A stretch of DNA of 64,000 nt. Source: DASZUK01 sp963745595. Its GTDB lineage: Bacteria > Actinomycetota > Acidimicrobiia > Acidimicrobiales > RAAP-2. The notes below the pieces were generated by a model, which did no database searches, was not told the origin of the DNA, and worked only from the letters and a program-made list of their open reading frames with translations. Below, piece by piece: positions 32,994 to 41,419 of this stretch; position 1 is the first letter of the stretch; each line of letters opens with the position of its first letter. The stretch spans positions 259,314 to 323,313 of the forward strand of contig CAVUYB010000010.1 of NCBI GenBank assembly GCA_963745595.1, read 5' to 3'. Both the position numbers and the translations under genes were made by a program.

Positions 32994-34784
32994 ATGGCCC
33001 CCACCGACAATCACAAGCTCATCGCCTGGGTGGAGGAGATCGCCGCGCTCACGACCCCCGACCGCATCGAGTGGTGCGACGGGTCGGCCGAGGAGTACGA
33101 CCGCCTGTGCGAGCTGCTGGTGGCCCAAGGCACCTTCACGAGCCTGTCGGAAGCCAAGCGGCCGCACAGCTACTGGGCCCACTCCGACCCCGGCGACGTC
33201 GCCCGGGTGGAGGACCGGACGTTCATCTGCTCGACCGACGAGGCCGACGCCGGCCCGACGAACCACTGGCGGGAGCCGGCGGAGATGCGCGAGACGCTGA
33301 CCGGGCTGTTCCGCGGATCGATGAAGGGCCGGACGATGTACGTCGTCCCGTTCTCGATGGGCCCGCTCGGCTCGGACATCGCGCACATCGGTGTCGAGAT
33401 CACCGACTCGCCGTACGTGGCGGTGAGCATGCGGATCATGACGCGGATGGGCAAAGGGGCGCTCGACGTCCTCGACGCCGACGGCGAGTTCGTCCCGTGC
33501 CTCCACTCCGTCGGCGCGCCGCTGGCGGACGGCCAGGCCGACGTGCCGTGGCCGTGCGACGCGGAGAACAAGTACATCGTCCACTTCCCCGAGACCCGAG
33601 AGATCTGGTCGTACGGCTCCGGGTACGGCGGCAACGCGCTGCTCGGCAAGAAGTGCTTCGCCCTGCGGATCGCCTCGGTCATGGCCCGCGACGACGGCTG
33701 GCTGGCCGAGCACATGCTCATCTTGAAGCTGACGTCGCCGCAGGGCGAGACCCGGTACGTCACCGGGGCGTTCCCCTCCGCGTGCGGCAAGACGAACCTG
33801 GCGATGCTGATCCCGACGCTGGCGGACTGGAAGGTCGAGACGATCGGCGACGACATCTGCTGGATGAAGTTCGGCCCGGACGGCCGGCTCTACGGCATCA
33901 ACCCGGAGGCCGGCTTCTTCGGCGTCGCGCCGGGGACGAACTCGCACACGAACCCGAACGCCATGTTCTCGGTGGCCGCGAACACGATCTTCACGAACAC
34001 CGCGCTGACCGACGACGGTGACGTGTGGTGGGAGGGCATGACCGACGACCCGCCGGCCCATCTGACCGACTGGAAGGGTGAGGAGTGGACGCCGGAGAAA
34101 GGCACGCCGGCGGCCCACCCGAACGCCCGGTTCACCGCACCGGCCGCCCAGGACCCGGCGATCGCCGAGAACTGGGAGGACCCGGCCGGCGTGCCGATCT
34201 CGGCCATCCTCTTCGGCGGTCGGCGGGCGTCCGTCGTCCCGCTCGTCTTCCAGTCGTTCGACTGGAAGCACGGCGTCTTCCTCGGGTCGATCATGGCGTC
34301 GGAGACGACCGCGGCGGCGGCCGGAGCCGTCGGCAACCTACGCCGTGACCCGTTCGCGATGCTGCCGTTCTGCGGCTACAACATGGCCGACTACTTCGCC
34401 CACTGGCTCGAGGTCGGCGCGGCCGGCGACCCGGCGAAGCTGCCGAAGATCTTCTACGTCAACTGGTTCCGCAAGAACGCCGACGGCAAGTGGCTGTGGC
34501 CGGGCTACGGCGAGAACTCGCGGGTGCTCGAGTGGGTGTTCGAGCGGGTCAGCGGGGGCGGCGACGCGATCGAGACGCCGATCGGCCACATCCCGGCCCC
34601 GGGCGCCATCGACATCGAAGGCACCGACGTCTCGAAGGAGGACCTCGAGGAGCTGCTCCGGGTCGACCGCGACGAGTGGCGGGCCGAGGTGCCGCTGATC
34701 CGGGAGCACTTCGCCAAGTTCGGCGACCGCCTCCCGTCCGAGCTGCTGACGGCCGTCGACGACCTGGAGCAACGACTCCGCTGA
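32994..34784 (+). CDS. pckG: Phosphoenolpyruvate carboxykinase (GTP)
   Basis: 596 residues from ATG 32994 after GAGGAGGAG. SKEAKRPHSYW-like segment SLSEAKRPHSYWAHSDPGDV, PFSMGPLGSDIAHIGVEITD, GGNALLGKKCFALRIAS, then the signature AFPSACGKTNLAMLIPTL (P-loop with the reactive Cys), GINPEAGFFGVAPGTN and FGGRRASVVPLVFQSFDW are those of the GTP-type enzyme. It converts oxaloacetate and PEP in gluconeogenesis. Actinobacteria generally use the GTP form. No regulator is adjacent. Confidence 0.96.
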   Translation: MAPTDNHKLIAWVEEIAALTTPDRIEWCDGSAEEYDRLCELLVAQGTFTSLSEAKRPHSYWAHSDPGDVARVEDRTFICSTDEADAGPTNHWREPAEMRETLTGLFRGSMKGRTMYVVPFSMGPLGSDIAHIGVEITDSPYVAVSMRIMTRMGKGALDVLDADGEFVPCLHSVGAPLADGQADVPWPCDAENKYIVHFPETREIWSYGSGYGGNALLGKKCFALRIASVMARDDGWLAEHMLILKLTSPQGETRYVTGAFPSACGKTNLAMLIPTLADWKVETIGDDICWMKFGPDGRLYGINPEAGFFGVAPGTNSHTNPNAMFSVAANTIFTNTALTDDGDVWWEGMTDDPPAHLTDWKGEEWTPEKGTPAAHPNARFTAPAAQDPAIAENWEDPAGVPISAILFGGRRASVVPLVFQSFDWKHGVFLGSIMASETTAAAAGAVGNLRRDPFAMLPFCGYNMADYFAHWLEVGAAGDPAKLPKIFYVNWFRKNADGKWLWPGYGENSRVLEWVFERVSGGGDAIETPIGHIPAPGAIDIEGTDVSKEDLEELLRVDRDEWRAEVPLIREHFAKFGDRLPSELLTAVDDLEQRLR

Positions 34785-34853
34785 GCCGCCGGCCGGCCTC
34801 GGCCCAGTGTCGCCAAGCCCAGTGTCGCCAGGCAGCCAGTCCCCCAACCGGCG

Positions 34854-36374
34854 CTACGTCGCCGGGCGCTGCCTCGGCACGGCCCGGTTCCGCAGGGCCC
34901 GTCGGCTGGTGACGTAGAAGAGGCCGCCGACCGCGGCGACCGCGGCCATGACGACGTCGCCGGCCGGGAACGGGAAGGCGATGACGACCGGGATCAGCGC
35001 GCCGAGCACCCAGACGAGCTGCTGGCGGGTGGCGAAGCGGGCGAACGCCCGGCCTTGGGCCGCCAGCGGGACGTACCGCTGGGCGATCGCGTCGAACGAC
35101 GGTTGACCGAGCGAACCGGCGAAGCCGACGATGAGCGCGAGCATCGCCTGGGCGACGATCGTCCCCCAGAAGGCCGCGCCGATGGCGCCGATGGCGATCA
35201 GCCAGATGGCGCCGAGCAGGATCTGCTGCTCGTTCAGCCGGGCCCGCAGTCGGGACATGGCGAGCAGGCCGAGCAGGGAGCCGAGGCCGGCGGCGGCCAG
35301 GGCCAGCCCGTACCACCAGAGCGCGGCGTGCTCGCGACGGAGCCCGAAGGCCAGGAGGAAGACCATGAAGCCGGAGAGCCCCCGCATCAGCGACACCGTC
35401 GTCAGCCCGAACAACACCTCGGGATGGGCGAGCGGCTGCAGCCGGGCGACATCGGGGTCGCCCGGCTCCGCCCAGTCGGCCCGGCCGGCGGCGGCCCGCG
35501 GCGCCGCGATCGCCGGGCGCCCCCGGATGGCCCGGCTCGGCGCCGGGTCGCCCGGCGGCACTGGCCGGTCCCTCGCCGACCGCCGGTGCAGCCGCGGCAC
35601 TGGGAGCCGGAAGGCAGCCACCGCGGCCGCAGCGAAGACGAACACGGCAAAGATCAGGACCGCCGGCGCACCGATCCCCTTCAGCAGGATGATCCCGGGG
35701 ATGGCGGCGACGAACCCGGCGAGCGTGCCGAGCAGTGTCAGCCGGGCGTTCAGGACCGCGAACTCGAGCGGCGCCTGCTCCCCCGCGCCGGGCGGGCCCG
35801 GCGCGGCCTGACCGTCGCCTGGCTGGCCTGTCGGCCCGGTGACCGAGGGGGTCCCCGGCGCCGTCGGCGCCCACGGATCGCCGTCGGCCGTGCTGGCGGC
35901 ACTGGCGGCACGGCGGGCGTTCTCGGCGACGACCATCTCGGGGACCAACGCGTTCCTGGTCACGAGGTAGAGGTTGGAGAGCACGAGGATGACGAACGCC
36001 TCGGGGAAGAGCAAGAGGCTGTGCACGTCGTTCGCCATGAACGGACAGAGCACGGCACTACCGACGGCGGCCGCGACGGCCATCGCCCGCCGGCCACCCC
36101 GGTTGCGATCGATCAACGGCCCGAGCAGCGGCGAGATGACGATGAACGGCGCCAGGGTCAAGATGAGGTAGAGGAAGATCTTGCTCTTCGCCTCGCCCGG
36201 CGAGATCGAGAAGAACAGGGAGCCGGCCAGGGAGATCGTGACGAGCGTGCTGCCACCCAGCATGAGCACCTGTACGAGCGCCAGCCGACCGAACGGCCGG
36301 CCCTGGTCGAAGAGGTCACGGAGGGCTTGGCGGGCCAGGGCGCGGAACTGATCCACCCGATCGCCGACGGCCAC
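34854..36374 (-). CDS. MFS-type transporter
   Basis: 506 residues from GTG 36374. About twelve hydrophobic helices are present: ALVQVLMLGGSTLVTISLAG, FLYLILTLAPFIVISPLLGP, FGLTTVSLMRGLSGFMVFLL, WWYGLALAAAGLGSLLGLLA, ILLGAIWLIAIGAIGAAFWG. A conserved PLIDRNRGGRRAM loop follows helix 2-3, as in MFS proteins. A Pro/Gly-rich insert (residues ~165-205) and a second long cytoplasmic loop are unusual. The substrate cannot be told. It is convergent with pckG and divergent from the Lrp-type gene. Confidence 0.8.
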   Translation of the reverse strand: MAVGDRVDQFRALARQALRDLFDQGRPFGRLALVQVLMLGGSTLVTISLAGSLFFSISPGEAKSKIFLYLILTLAPFIVISPLLGPLIDRNRGGRRAMAVAAAVGSAVLCPFMANDVHSLLLFPEAFVILVLSNLYLVTRNALVPEMVVAENARRAASAASTADGDPWAPTAPGTPSVTGPTGQPGDGQAAPGPPGAGEQAPLEFAVLNARLTLLGTLAGFVAAIPGIILLKGIGAPAVLIFAVFVFAAAAVAAFRLPVPRLHRRSARDRPVPPGDPAPSRAIRGRPAIAAPRAAAGRADWAEPGDPDVARLQPLAHPEVLFGLTTVSLMRGLSGFMVFLLAFGLRREHAALWWYGLALAAAGLGSLLGLLAMSRLRARLNEQQILLGAIWLIAIGAIGAAFWGTIVAQAMLALIVGFAGSLGQPSFDAIAQRYVPLAAQGRAFARFATRQQLVWVLGALIPVVIAFPFPAGDVVMAAVAAVGGLFYVTSRRALRNRAVPRQRPAT

Positions 36375-36489
36375 TGAGCCAGCGTAGGTGCCCGATGCGA
36401 CGCGGCCGGGCACCTCTGCGGGCCGAGATCGATCGCTTTGGCGACGGTATCGTTGGCCGGAGAAGGCCGCCAACCGCGAAGGGACCGGG

Positions 36490-36735
36490 ATGACGATGAA
36501 CGCGTACGTGCTCGTCCAGACCGAGGTCGGGAAGGCCGCCGGAGTCGCCCGGGAGATCGGCGCCATCGACGGCGTCGTCGCCGCCGACGACGTGACCGGT
36601 CCCTACGACGTGATCGTCCGGGCCGAGGCTCGCACCGTCGACGAGCTCGGCCAGCTCGTCGTCAGCCACATCCAGCGGATCGACGGCATCACCCGGACGG
36701 TGACGTGCCCGATCGTCAACCTCTCGGCGGACTGA
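36490..36735 (+). CDS. Lrp/AsnC ligand-binding-domain protein (no HTH)
   Basis: 81 residues: MNAYVLVQTEVGKAAGVARE, IGAIDGVVAADDVTGPYDVI, VRAEARTVDELGQLVVSHIQ, DGITRTVTCPIVN. This is a stand-alone RAM/AsnC C-terminal domain without the DNA-binding part. Such proteins form rings that bind amino acids and may partner with full Lrp regulators. Confidence 0.85.
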   Translation: MTMNAYVLVQTEVGKAAGVAREIGAIDGVVAADDVTGPYDVIVRAEARTVDELGQLVVSHIQRIDGITRTVTCPIVNLSAD

Positions 36736-36788
36736 CGTACAGCCAGAGACTGGATGAACCGGGTTCAACCGGGTATAACCTAAGTGTT

Positions 36789-36807
36789 CCCTGGTGTTGT
36801 TCCAGGG
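36789..36807. terminator. Hairpin after the Lrp-type gene
   Basis: CCCTGG and CCAGGG flank a seven-base T-rich loop, and the stem can extend with TT/AA. It lies 54 bases after the Lrp gene stop and suits a terminator. Confidence 0.5.
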
Positions 36808-36816
36808 GAAAGTCGC

Positions 36817-36880
36817 AAGTCCCGGAGGGCCAGCCCGAGGGTGCTCGTCTGAGTACCGCCTAGGGTGGGAGCCGGGACTT
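36817..36880. repeat. Long nested inverted repeat at the border of an accessory module
   Basis: AAGTCCCGG (36817-36825) and CCGGGACTT (36872-36880) pair perfectly around 46 bases. Inside, GTGCTC-GTCT-GAGTAC forms a second hairpin. It starts directly downstream of the terminator and ends nine bases before the DUF3800-like gene, so it may be the end of that inserted module, a structured RNA or a double terminator. Confidence 0.4.
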
Positions 36881-36888
36881 ACGCAATT

Positions 36889-37461
36889 TCAGGGGCTGAT
36901 GTAGACAAGCTCCCCGATGACACCACCCTCCTGTAGCGCATCGAACCATCTCGCGTTATTGCCGACGAGATAGGCACCTACCGCCCCACAGACGGCGTCG
37001 GCCAACCCAATCGTCGGCTCGTCCTTTCCAGACCATCCGTACTTCAACGCTCCCGACAAACCGACGTCCTTGAGGACGTCGAGGATGATGGCCCGATCAC
37101 GATCGTCCTCTCGGGCACTTCGGCTCTCGATGATCAGGTCGTCGACGCCGTCGTAGAGAAGTAGCGGCACCACCCTCCGCAGTGCCCGGCCCCTGGCGAT
37201 GACTTGGCCGGTTCGGGCGGTCGGATAGTGGACGCACACGTGTGCGTACGCACCAACCTCGATCAGGCAGTCCACCATCCGATCGCGCGCCTCCGGCCCC
37301 TCGTTGAGCCAGTGGAACGCCCGCTTCCGGTTGGGGTTCACCAAGACCCTGTCCAACGCCTGCTTAGTGGCAACCGGATCGGCGACGAGCACGGTGCCAG
37401 CGACGACGTAGTACAGGCCACGCCGATCGATCTGCACCGTCTCGTCCAATACAGCCTTCAT
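36889..37461 (-). CDS. DUF3800-like (RNase-H-fold) protein
   Basis: 190 residues from ATG 37461, overlapping the upstream stop (ATGA). Key segments: KAVLDETVQIDRRGLYYVVA at the N-terminus (the Asp-Glu of the first strand), VDDLIIESRSAREDDRDRAI in the middle, and PTIGLADAVCGAVGAYLVG near the end. This arrangement (DE..., ES-x(n)-DRDR, LADA-x-x-GA) is that of DUF3800 proteins, which have an RNase-H-like fold with an acidic metal site and often occur in defence or mobile islands. The assignment is by pattern. The start codon coupling to a ribbon-helix-helix-like protein suggests a toxin-antitoxin-like pair. Base composition is lower in GC than the flanks. Confidence 0.55.
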   Translation of the reverse strand: MKAVLDETVQIDRRGLYYVVAGTVLVADPVATKQALDRVLVNPNRKRAFHWLNEGPEARDRMVDCLIEVGAYAHVCVHYPTARTGQVIARGRALRRVVPLLLYDGVDDLIIESRSAREDDRDRAIILDVLKDVGLSGALKYGWSGKDEPTIGLADAVCGAVGAYLVGNNARWFDALQEGGVIGELVYISP

Positions 37462-37976
37462 CCGCCTACTTCGCCAATGCTCGCGGAGGCCGCGTCCCAT
37501 AGCTCTCGCATCGCCGAGACGAATCCCTGAAGATAGATAGGGGTCGGCGTGAAGGTGTCCACGCCGTAACCGGGAACTAGGTTCCCAACGGCCCGAACCA
37601 TCGCCAACACCAGCGGGTCATCGGCTTTGGCGTTTGCCTTCTCCGCAACCTTGGCAAACGTCTTAGCCCATGTCTTGACGTCGAACCGATCCTCGGCGAG
37701 GAACGCGATCACCCTCCACTGCGTCACCTCCGCCAGCTGCAGCGCGGCGCGATAGCCGTTGTCCGACTCTTCACGCATCTGCCCGGCGAGGCGATCCCTG
37801 GCTCTGATGAATTGCGCCTCCACGGCCGCTGGACGCTCGACCGCCGACGTCGTTCCTGGGCTCTGCCGCTGCCAGGACTCCAACGCTTCTTGAATCAGGT
37901 GCGATGGATTGAGGTCCGGCCGACGGGCCCTGGCCGTCTCCCACAAGTCGTCCGGAACGGAGACGCTCAGCTTCAT
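37458..37976 (-). CDS. Ribbon-helix-helix-like partner of the DUF3800-like gene
   Basis: 172 residues from ATG 37976. MKLSVSVPDDLWETARARRP followed by NPSHLIQEALESWQRQS is a CopG/MetJ-type strand-helix-helix. The C-terminal ~120 residues (AAVEAQFIRARDRLAGQMRE, ALQLAEVTQWRVIAFLAEDR, WAKTFAKVAEKANAK) are helical and unlike any family I recognise. The upstream 38 bases are AT-rich (TACTATATTTTCC...), a likely promoter. It overlaps the next gene by four bases. It is probably an autoregulator and antitoxin-like partner; this is inferred from the layout. Confidence 0.55.
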   Translation of the reverse strand: MKLSVSVPDDLWETARARRPDLNPSHLIQEALESWQRQSPGTTSAVERPAAVEAQFIRARDRLAGQMREESDNGYRAALQLAEVTQWRVIAFLAEDRFDVKTWAKTFAKVAEKANAKADDPLVLAMVRAVGNLVPGYGVDTFTPTPIYLQGFVSAMRELWDAASASIGEVGG

Positions 37977-38040
37977 GCCTTGCACCCTACTATATTTTCC
38001 TACTTTCTTGGAGAAAAATGGGTAGGAATAATCTGCCGGG

Positions 38041-38217
38041 CTAACTACGGAGGTCTGGGTCGTCGTCCGCCGCAACCGCGGCGTAGTGCGTCGCCGCCGG
38101 CAGAAGCTGATCCAAGAGGAACCCCCGAGCGGTGAGCGGCCGATCGGGATCGAGGCCGAGCGCGTCCTCACCGCGATCACCGACAACGTCGCTGCGGTCG
38201 GGAACGGAACCGGACAT
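38041..38217 (-). CDS. Short protein, possibly a truncated gene
   Basis: 58 residues. Its ATG overlaps the stop of the CoA-transferase by one base (TGATG), a firm sign of an operon partner, and its composition is that of the core genes: MSGSVPDRSDVVGDRGEDAL, RGFLLDQLLPAATHYAAVAA. It ends just where the AT-richer module begins, so it may be the 5' part of a longer gene cut by the insertion. Confidence 0.5.
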   Translation of the reverse strand: MSGSVPDRSDVVGDRGEDALGLDPDRPLTARGFLLDQLLPAATHYAAVAADDDPDLRS

Positions 38218-39362
38218 CAGCTGACCGCGCCGGCCTCGCGCAGCGCGGCGATGCGCTCGGTGTCGACGCCCCAGGCGGCCAACCCCTCCTCGGTGTCGGC
38301 CCCGGCCGGCGACGGCGGGCGGCTGATCTCCGACGGCGTCCGGCTGAACCGGGGGGCCGGGCCGGGCTGGACGAGCCCGTCGACCTCGACGAACGTGCCG
38401 CGCGCCTGGTTGTGCGGGTGCTCGTGGGCCTCCCACGGCGAGAGGACCGGCGACGCGCAGGCGTCGGTGCCGTCGAAGACCGCGGCCCACTCGTCCCGGG
38501 TCTTCGTCCGGAACGTCGCGGCGAACCGCTCCTTCATCTCCGGCCACCGGTCGCGGTCGCTCTGGGCGGGCAGGTCCTCACCGTCGAGCCCGAGGCCCTT
38601 CAGCAGCTCCGCGTAGAACTTCGGCTCGATCGCCCCGACCGCGAAGTACTGCCCGTCGGCGGTCTCGTAGACCTCGTAGAACGGGGCGCCGGTGTCGAGC
38701 ATGTTCGTCCCCCGCTCGTCGTTCCACGTGCCGAGCTGGCGGAGGGCGAACATCATGGTGGCGAGCGAGATCGAGCCGTCGGTCATCGCCGCGTCGACGA
38801 CCTGGCCCTGTCCGGACTGTCGGGCGTCGACGAGGGCGGCGAGGACGCCGAAGGCCAGCAGCATGCCGCCGCCGCCGAAGTCGCCGACGAGGTTGAGCGG
38901 CGGCGTCGGTCGCTCGCCAGCCCGGCCGATCTGCCACAGCACGCCGGAGATGGCGATGTAGTCGATGTCGTGGCCGGCCGTCTCGGCCAACGGGCCTTCC
39001 TGGCCCCAGCCGGTCATGCGGCCGTAGACGAGCGCCCGGTTGCGGGCCCAGCAGTCGTCCGGCCCGAGGCCGAGCCGCTCGACGACGCCCGGCCGGAACC
39101 CCTCGATGAGCACGTCCGCCTGTTCGACGAGGTCGAGGACGAGCTCGACCGCCTCCGGCCGCTTGAGGTCGACGCCGACCGACGGCCGGCTCCGGTTGAG
39201 CAGGTCCCAGTACGGGCCGGGCGGAGCCAGCGCGCCACCGGCCGGCGCCCGTTCGAGCCGGATCACCTCGGCTCCGGCGTCGGCCAGCAGCATGCACGCG
39301 TACGGTGCCGGACCGATCCCGGCCAGCTCGATCACCTTCACTCCCTGCAGGGGGCCGCTCAT
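38217..39362 (-). CDS. Family III CoA-transferase / alpha-methylacyl-CoA racemase-like
   Basis: 381 residues from ATG 39362: MSGPLQGVKVIELAGIGPAP, MLLADAGAEVIRLERAPAGG, NRSRPSVGVDLKRPEAVELV, VLIEGFRPGVVERLGLGPDD, and the catalytic Asp in ETAGHDIDYIAISGVLW. Later GDFGGGGMLLAFGVLAALVD is also family-specific. These enzymes transfer CoA between acids or epimerise 2-methylacyl-CoA in branched-fatty-acid or sterol breakdown. It is divergent from galK. Confidence 0.88.
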   Translation of the reverse strand: MSGPLQGVKVIELAGIGPAPYACMLLADAGAEVIRLERAPAGGALAPPGPYWDLLNRSRPSVGVDLKRPEAVELVLDLVEQADVLIEGFRPGVVERLGLGPDDCWARNRALVYGRMTGWGQEGPLAETAGHDIDYIAISGVLWQIGRAGERPTPPLNLVGDFGGGGMLLAFGVLAALVDARQSGQGQVVDAAMTDGSISLATMMFALRQLGTWNDERGTNMLDTGAPFYEVYETADGQYFAVGAIEPKFYAELLKGLGLDGEDLPAQSDRDRWPEMKERFAATFRTKTRDEWAAVFDGTDACASPVLSPWEAHEHPHNQARGTFVEVDGLVQPGPAPRFSRTPSEISRPPSPAGADTEEGLAAWGVDTERIAALREAGAVS

Positions 39363-39426
39363 GGGACGGATGCTGCCCGGTGCCGCCAGGCCGGTCAAAC
39401 CCGGTTCGTCGTGCCATGCTCGGCCG

Positions 39427-40512
39427 GTGACCGACGCCGGCCGGGTCGTCGTCGCCCGGGCTCCCGGTCGGGTGAACCTCATCGGCGACCACACCGACTA
39501 CAACGACGGCCTCGCCCTACCGATGGCCGTCGACCTGACGACGGAAGTCGAGCTGGTCGAGGACGCCTCCGGGCGGCTGCGGCTGGCGTCCGACGTCGAC
39601 CCCCGACCGGTCGTCATCCCCCTCGGGCCGGCCGTCGAGCCGCTCCTCGGCGAGGCGACCGGCGCGGCCGGGCCAGCCGGCACCGGCCGGTCGTTGCCGT
39701 CGTGGGCCCGCCTGGCCGTCGCCGTCGTCGGCCAGGTCGATGGCGCGACCGGCGGGACCGCCCGGGTGACGTCGTCGGTGCCGGTCGGGGCGGGGCTGTC
39801 GTCGAGCGCGTCGTTCTGTGTCGCCCTCGCCACCGCGGTCGGCGCGCCGCCGACACCGGTGGCACTGGCCCGGCTCGGCCAGCAGGCGGAGGCCGCGATC
39901 GGCGCGGCCGTCGGGCTCATGGACCCCCTGGTCGTCGCCGGCGCCCGGGCCGGCCACGCGATGCTGGTCGACTTCGCCACCCTCGACGTCGAGCATGTCC
40001 CGATCCCCGACGACGTGGCGATCGTCGTCGTCCACTCCGGTGAAGCCCGCCGGCTGGCCGACAGCCCGTACGGCGCCCGCCGGTCGGAGTGCGCGGCCGC
40101 GGCGGCCCGGATCGGCCGACCGCTGGGCCGGGCCACCGAGACGGACGTCTCGACGCTGACCGACCCGGTGCTCCGGCGCCGGGCCCGCCACGTCGTCACC
40201 GAAGGCGACCGGGTACAGGCGATGACCGCAGCCCTGCGGGAGGGCGACGCGGTGGCCGCCGGCCGGCTGATGGTCGAGAGCCACCGCAGCCTGTCCGGCG
40301 ACTTCGACGCGTCGACGCCGACGATCGACGCGCTCGTCGACGACCTGCTGCGCCGGCCCGGCGTCCACGGGGCGAGGATGACCGGTGGCGGGTTCGGTGG
40401 CTGCGTCGTCGCGCTCACCCGGCCCGGTGCGATCGACCCCGCCGCGTGGGGCCGGGCGTGGGTGGTGCAGCCGTCGGCCGGGGTCAGCCGACAGGTCCAC
40501 CGGGCCGGCTGA
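39427..40512 (+). CDS. galK: Galactokinase-like GHMP kinase
   Basis: 361 residues from GTG 39427. The N-terminal motif VARAPGRVNLIGDHTDYNDG is the galactokinase signature (Asp in place of the usual Glu), followed by the ATP-binding SSVPVGAGLSSSASFCVALA and, at the end, HGARMTGGGFGGCVVAL. It should phosphorylate galactose at C1, entering the Leloir pathway, although no galT or galE is adjacent. Related GHMP sugar kinases cannot be ruled out. Confidence 0.85.
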   Translation: MTDAGRVVVARAPGRVNLIGDHTDYNDGLALPMAVDLTTEVELVEDASGRLRLASDVDPRPVVIPLGPAVEPLLGEATGAAGPAGTGRSLPSWARLAVAVVGQVDGATGGTARVTSSVPVGAGLSSSASFCVALATAVGAPPTPVALARLGQQAEAAIGAAVGLMDPLVVAGARAGHAMLVDFATLDVEHVPIPDDVAIVVVHSGEARRLADSPYGARRSECAAAAARIGRPLGRATETDVSTLTDPVLRRRARHVVTEGDRVQAMTAALREGDAVAAGRLMVESHRSLSGDFDASTPTIDALVDDLLRRPGVHGARMTGGGFGGCVVALTRPGAIDPAAWGRAWVVQPSAGVSRQVHRAG

Positions 40513-40563
40513 CCGGCCGAGGGGCGGGCCGGCCGGCGTCGGGCGGTCGCCGGGCGTGAATGG

Positions 40564-41345
40564 TTACTTCTTACCGATGATCTTGTAGAAGCAGGCCTTC
40601 GGCTTGCCCGGCGTCGGGTCGCCACCCAGCTCGGCGGCGGTGCACTTGACCCCGCCACCGACGAACGGCCGGTCGGTGTAACGGTACGTGCTGTCGGTAC
40701 CGAAGGCGATGCTGGCCCGGGCGGACGGTGTGAACGAGCAGCTGCCGTTCTCGTACGCGCAGAACGTGTACCCCGCCGGCGCAGCCGTCGGTGAACCGGT
40801 CACCGGCCCCAACGACGCGTAGGTCGACACCGACCGCCGCTCGGTGAGTTGCCCCGTTGGTCGCCGTAGCAGTCGAGACCCTTGGCGTCGTAGCAGTGCA
40901 CCACGTAGCTGGACGCCGGACCGCCGGTCTGGGTGAGGTTCAGCTTGGTGGTGCCCACGGCGGTGCTCGGCGTCCGCACGGTGACGAGGAACTGTGCGTT
41001 GGAGCCTTCGAACGCGCAGGACCCTGTGTTCTTGGCCGTGAAGAGGTCGACGGAGGGCTCCAGCTTGCCGTGATCCGGGTACCGGTCGTCCCGCCCGACG
41101 GTGATCGTCGGATATCGCTTGCTGCCGTCGCAGTGGCCCCCGACGTCCGAAAAGGTCACCAGCGAACCTGGTGGGAGCTTGAAGCCGTCGAGAGAGATGC
41201 TCACCCGGGTCGCCGCGCCGGCCGGATCGGCGACCACCAGGGCCGGCACCACCACCGCCGCCACGACCGTCGCGGCCATGGCCCAACGGCGCCGGCCGGT
41301 TCGGCGTCGGCCGGGCGTCGTTTCGAAAGCAGGGACGTCGGGCAC
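40564..41345 (-). pseudogene. Secreted protein with C-terminal aromatic/Cys domain, frameshifted
   Basis: From 41345 a basic N-terminus and hydrophobic core (WAMAATVVAAVVVPALVVAD) form a Sec-type signal with an AGAA cleavage region. A beta-rich domain follows (VSISLDGFKLPPGSLVTFSD, CAFEGSNAQFLVTVRTP). At the run of four C at 40852-40855 the frame breaks; adding one base continues the protein to GYTFCAYENGSCSFTPSARA, YRYTDRPFVGGGVKC and FYKIIGKK. The latter resembles the CA-x-EG-x-C-x-F ... Y ... G-x-x-C ... FGDP repeat of secreted actinobacterial carbohydrate-active proteins. About 260 residues when joined. Function unknown; probably extracellular. Confidence 0.6.
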
Positions 41346-41419
41346 GGCGGCAATCTAACGTCGCCTCCGGCCCGGACGGTGGACGGTGGACGGTCCTTTC
41401 GACCGCCCGTCGGCGACGA

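Noticed and set aside
36817..36880. Integron attC site
   Set aside because: The repeat has the size of an attC site but lacks the paired RYYYAAC/GTTRRRY core sites, and no integrase gene is near.
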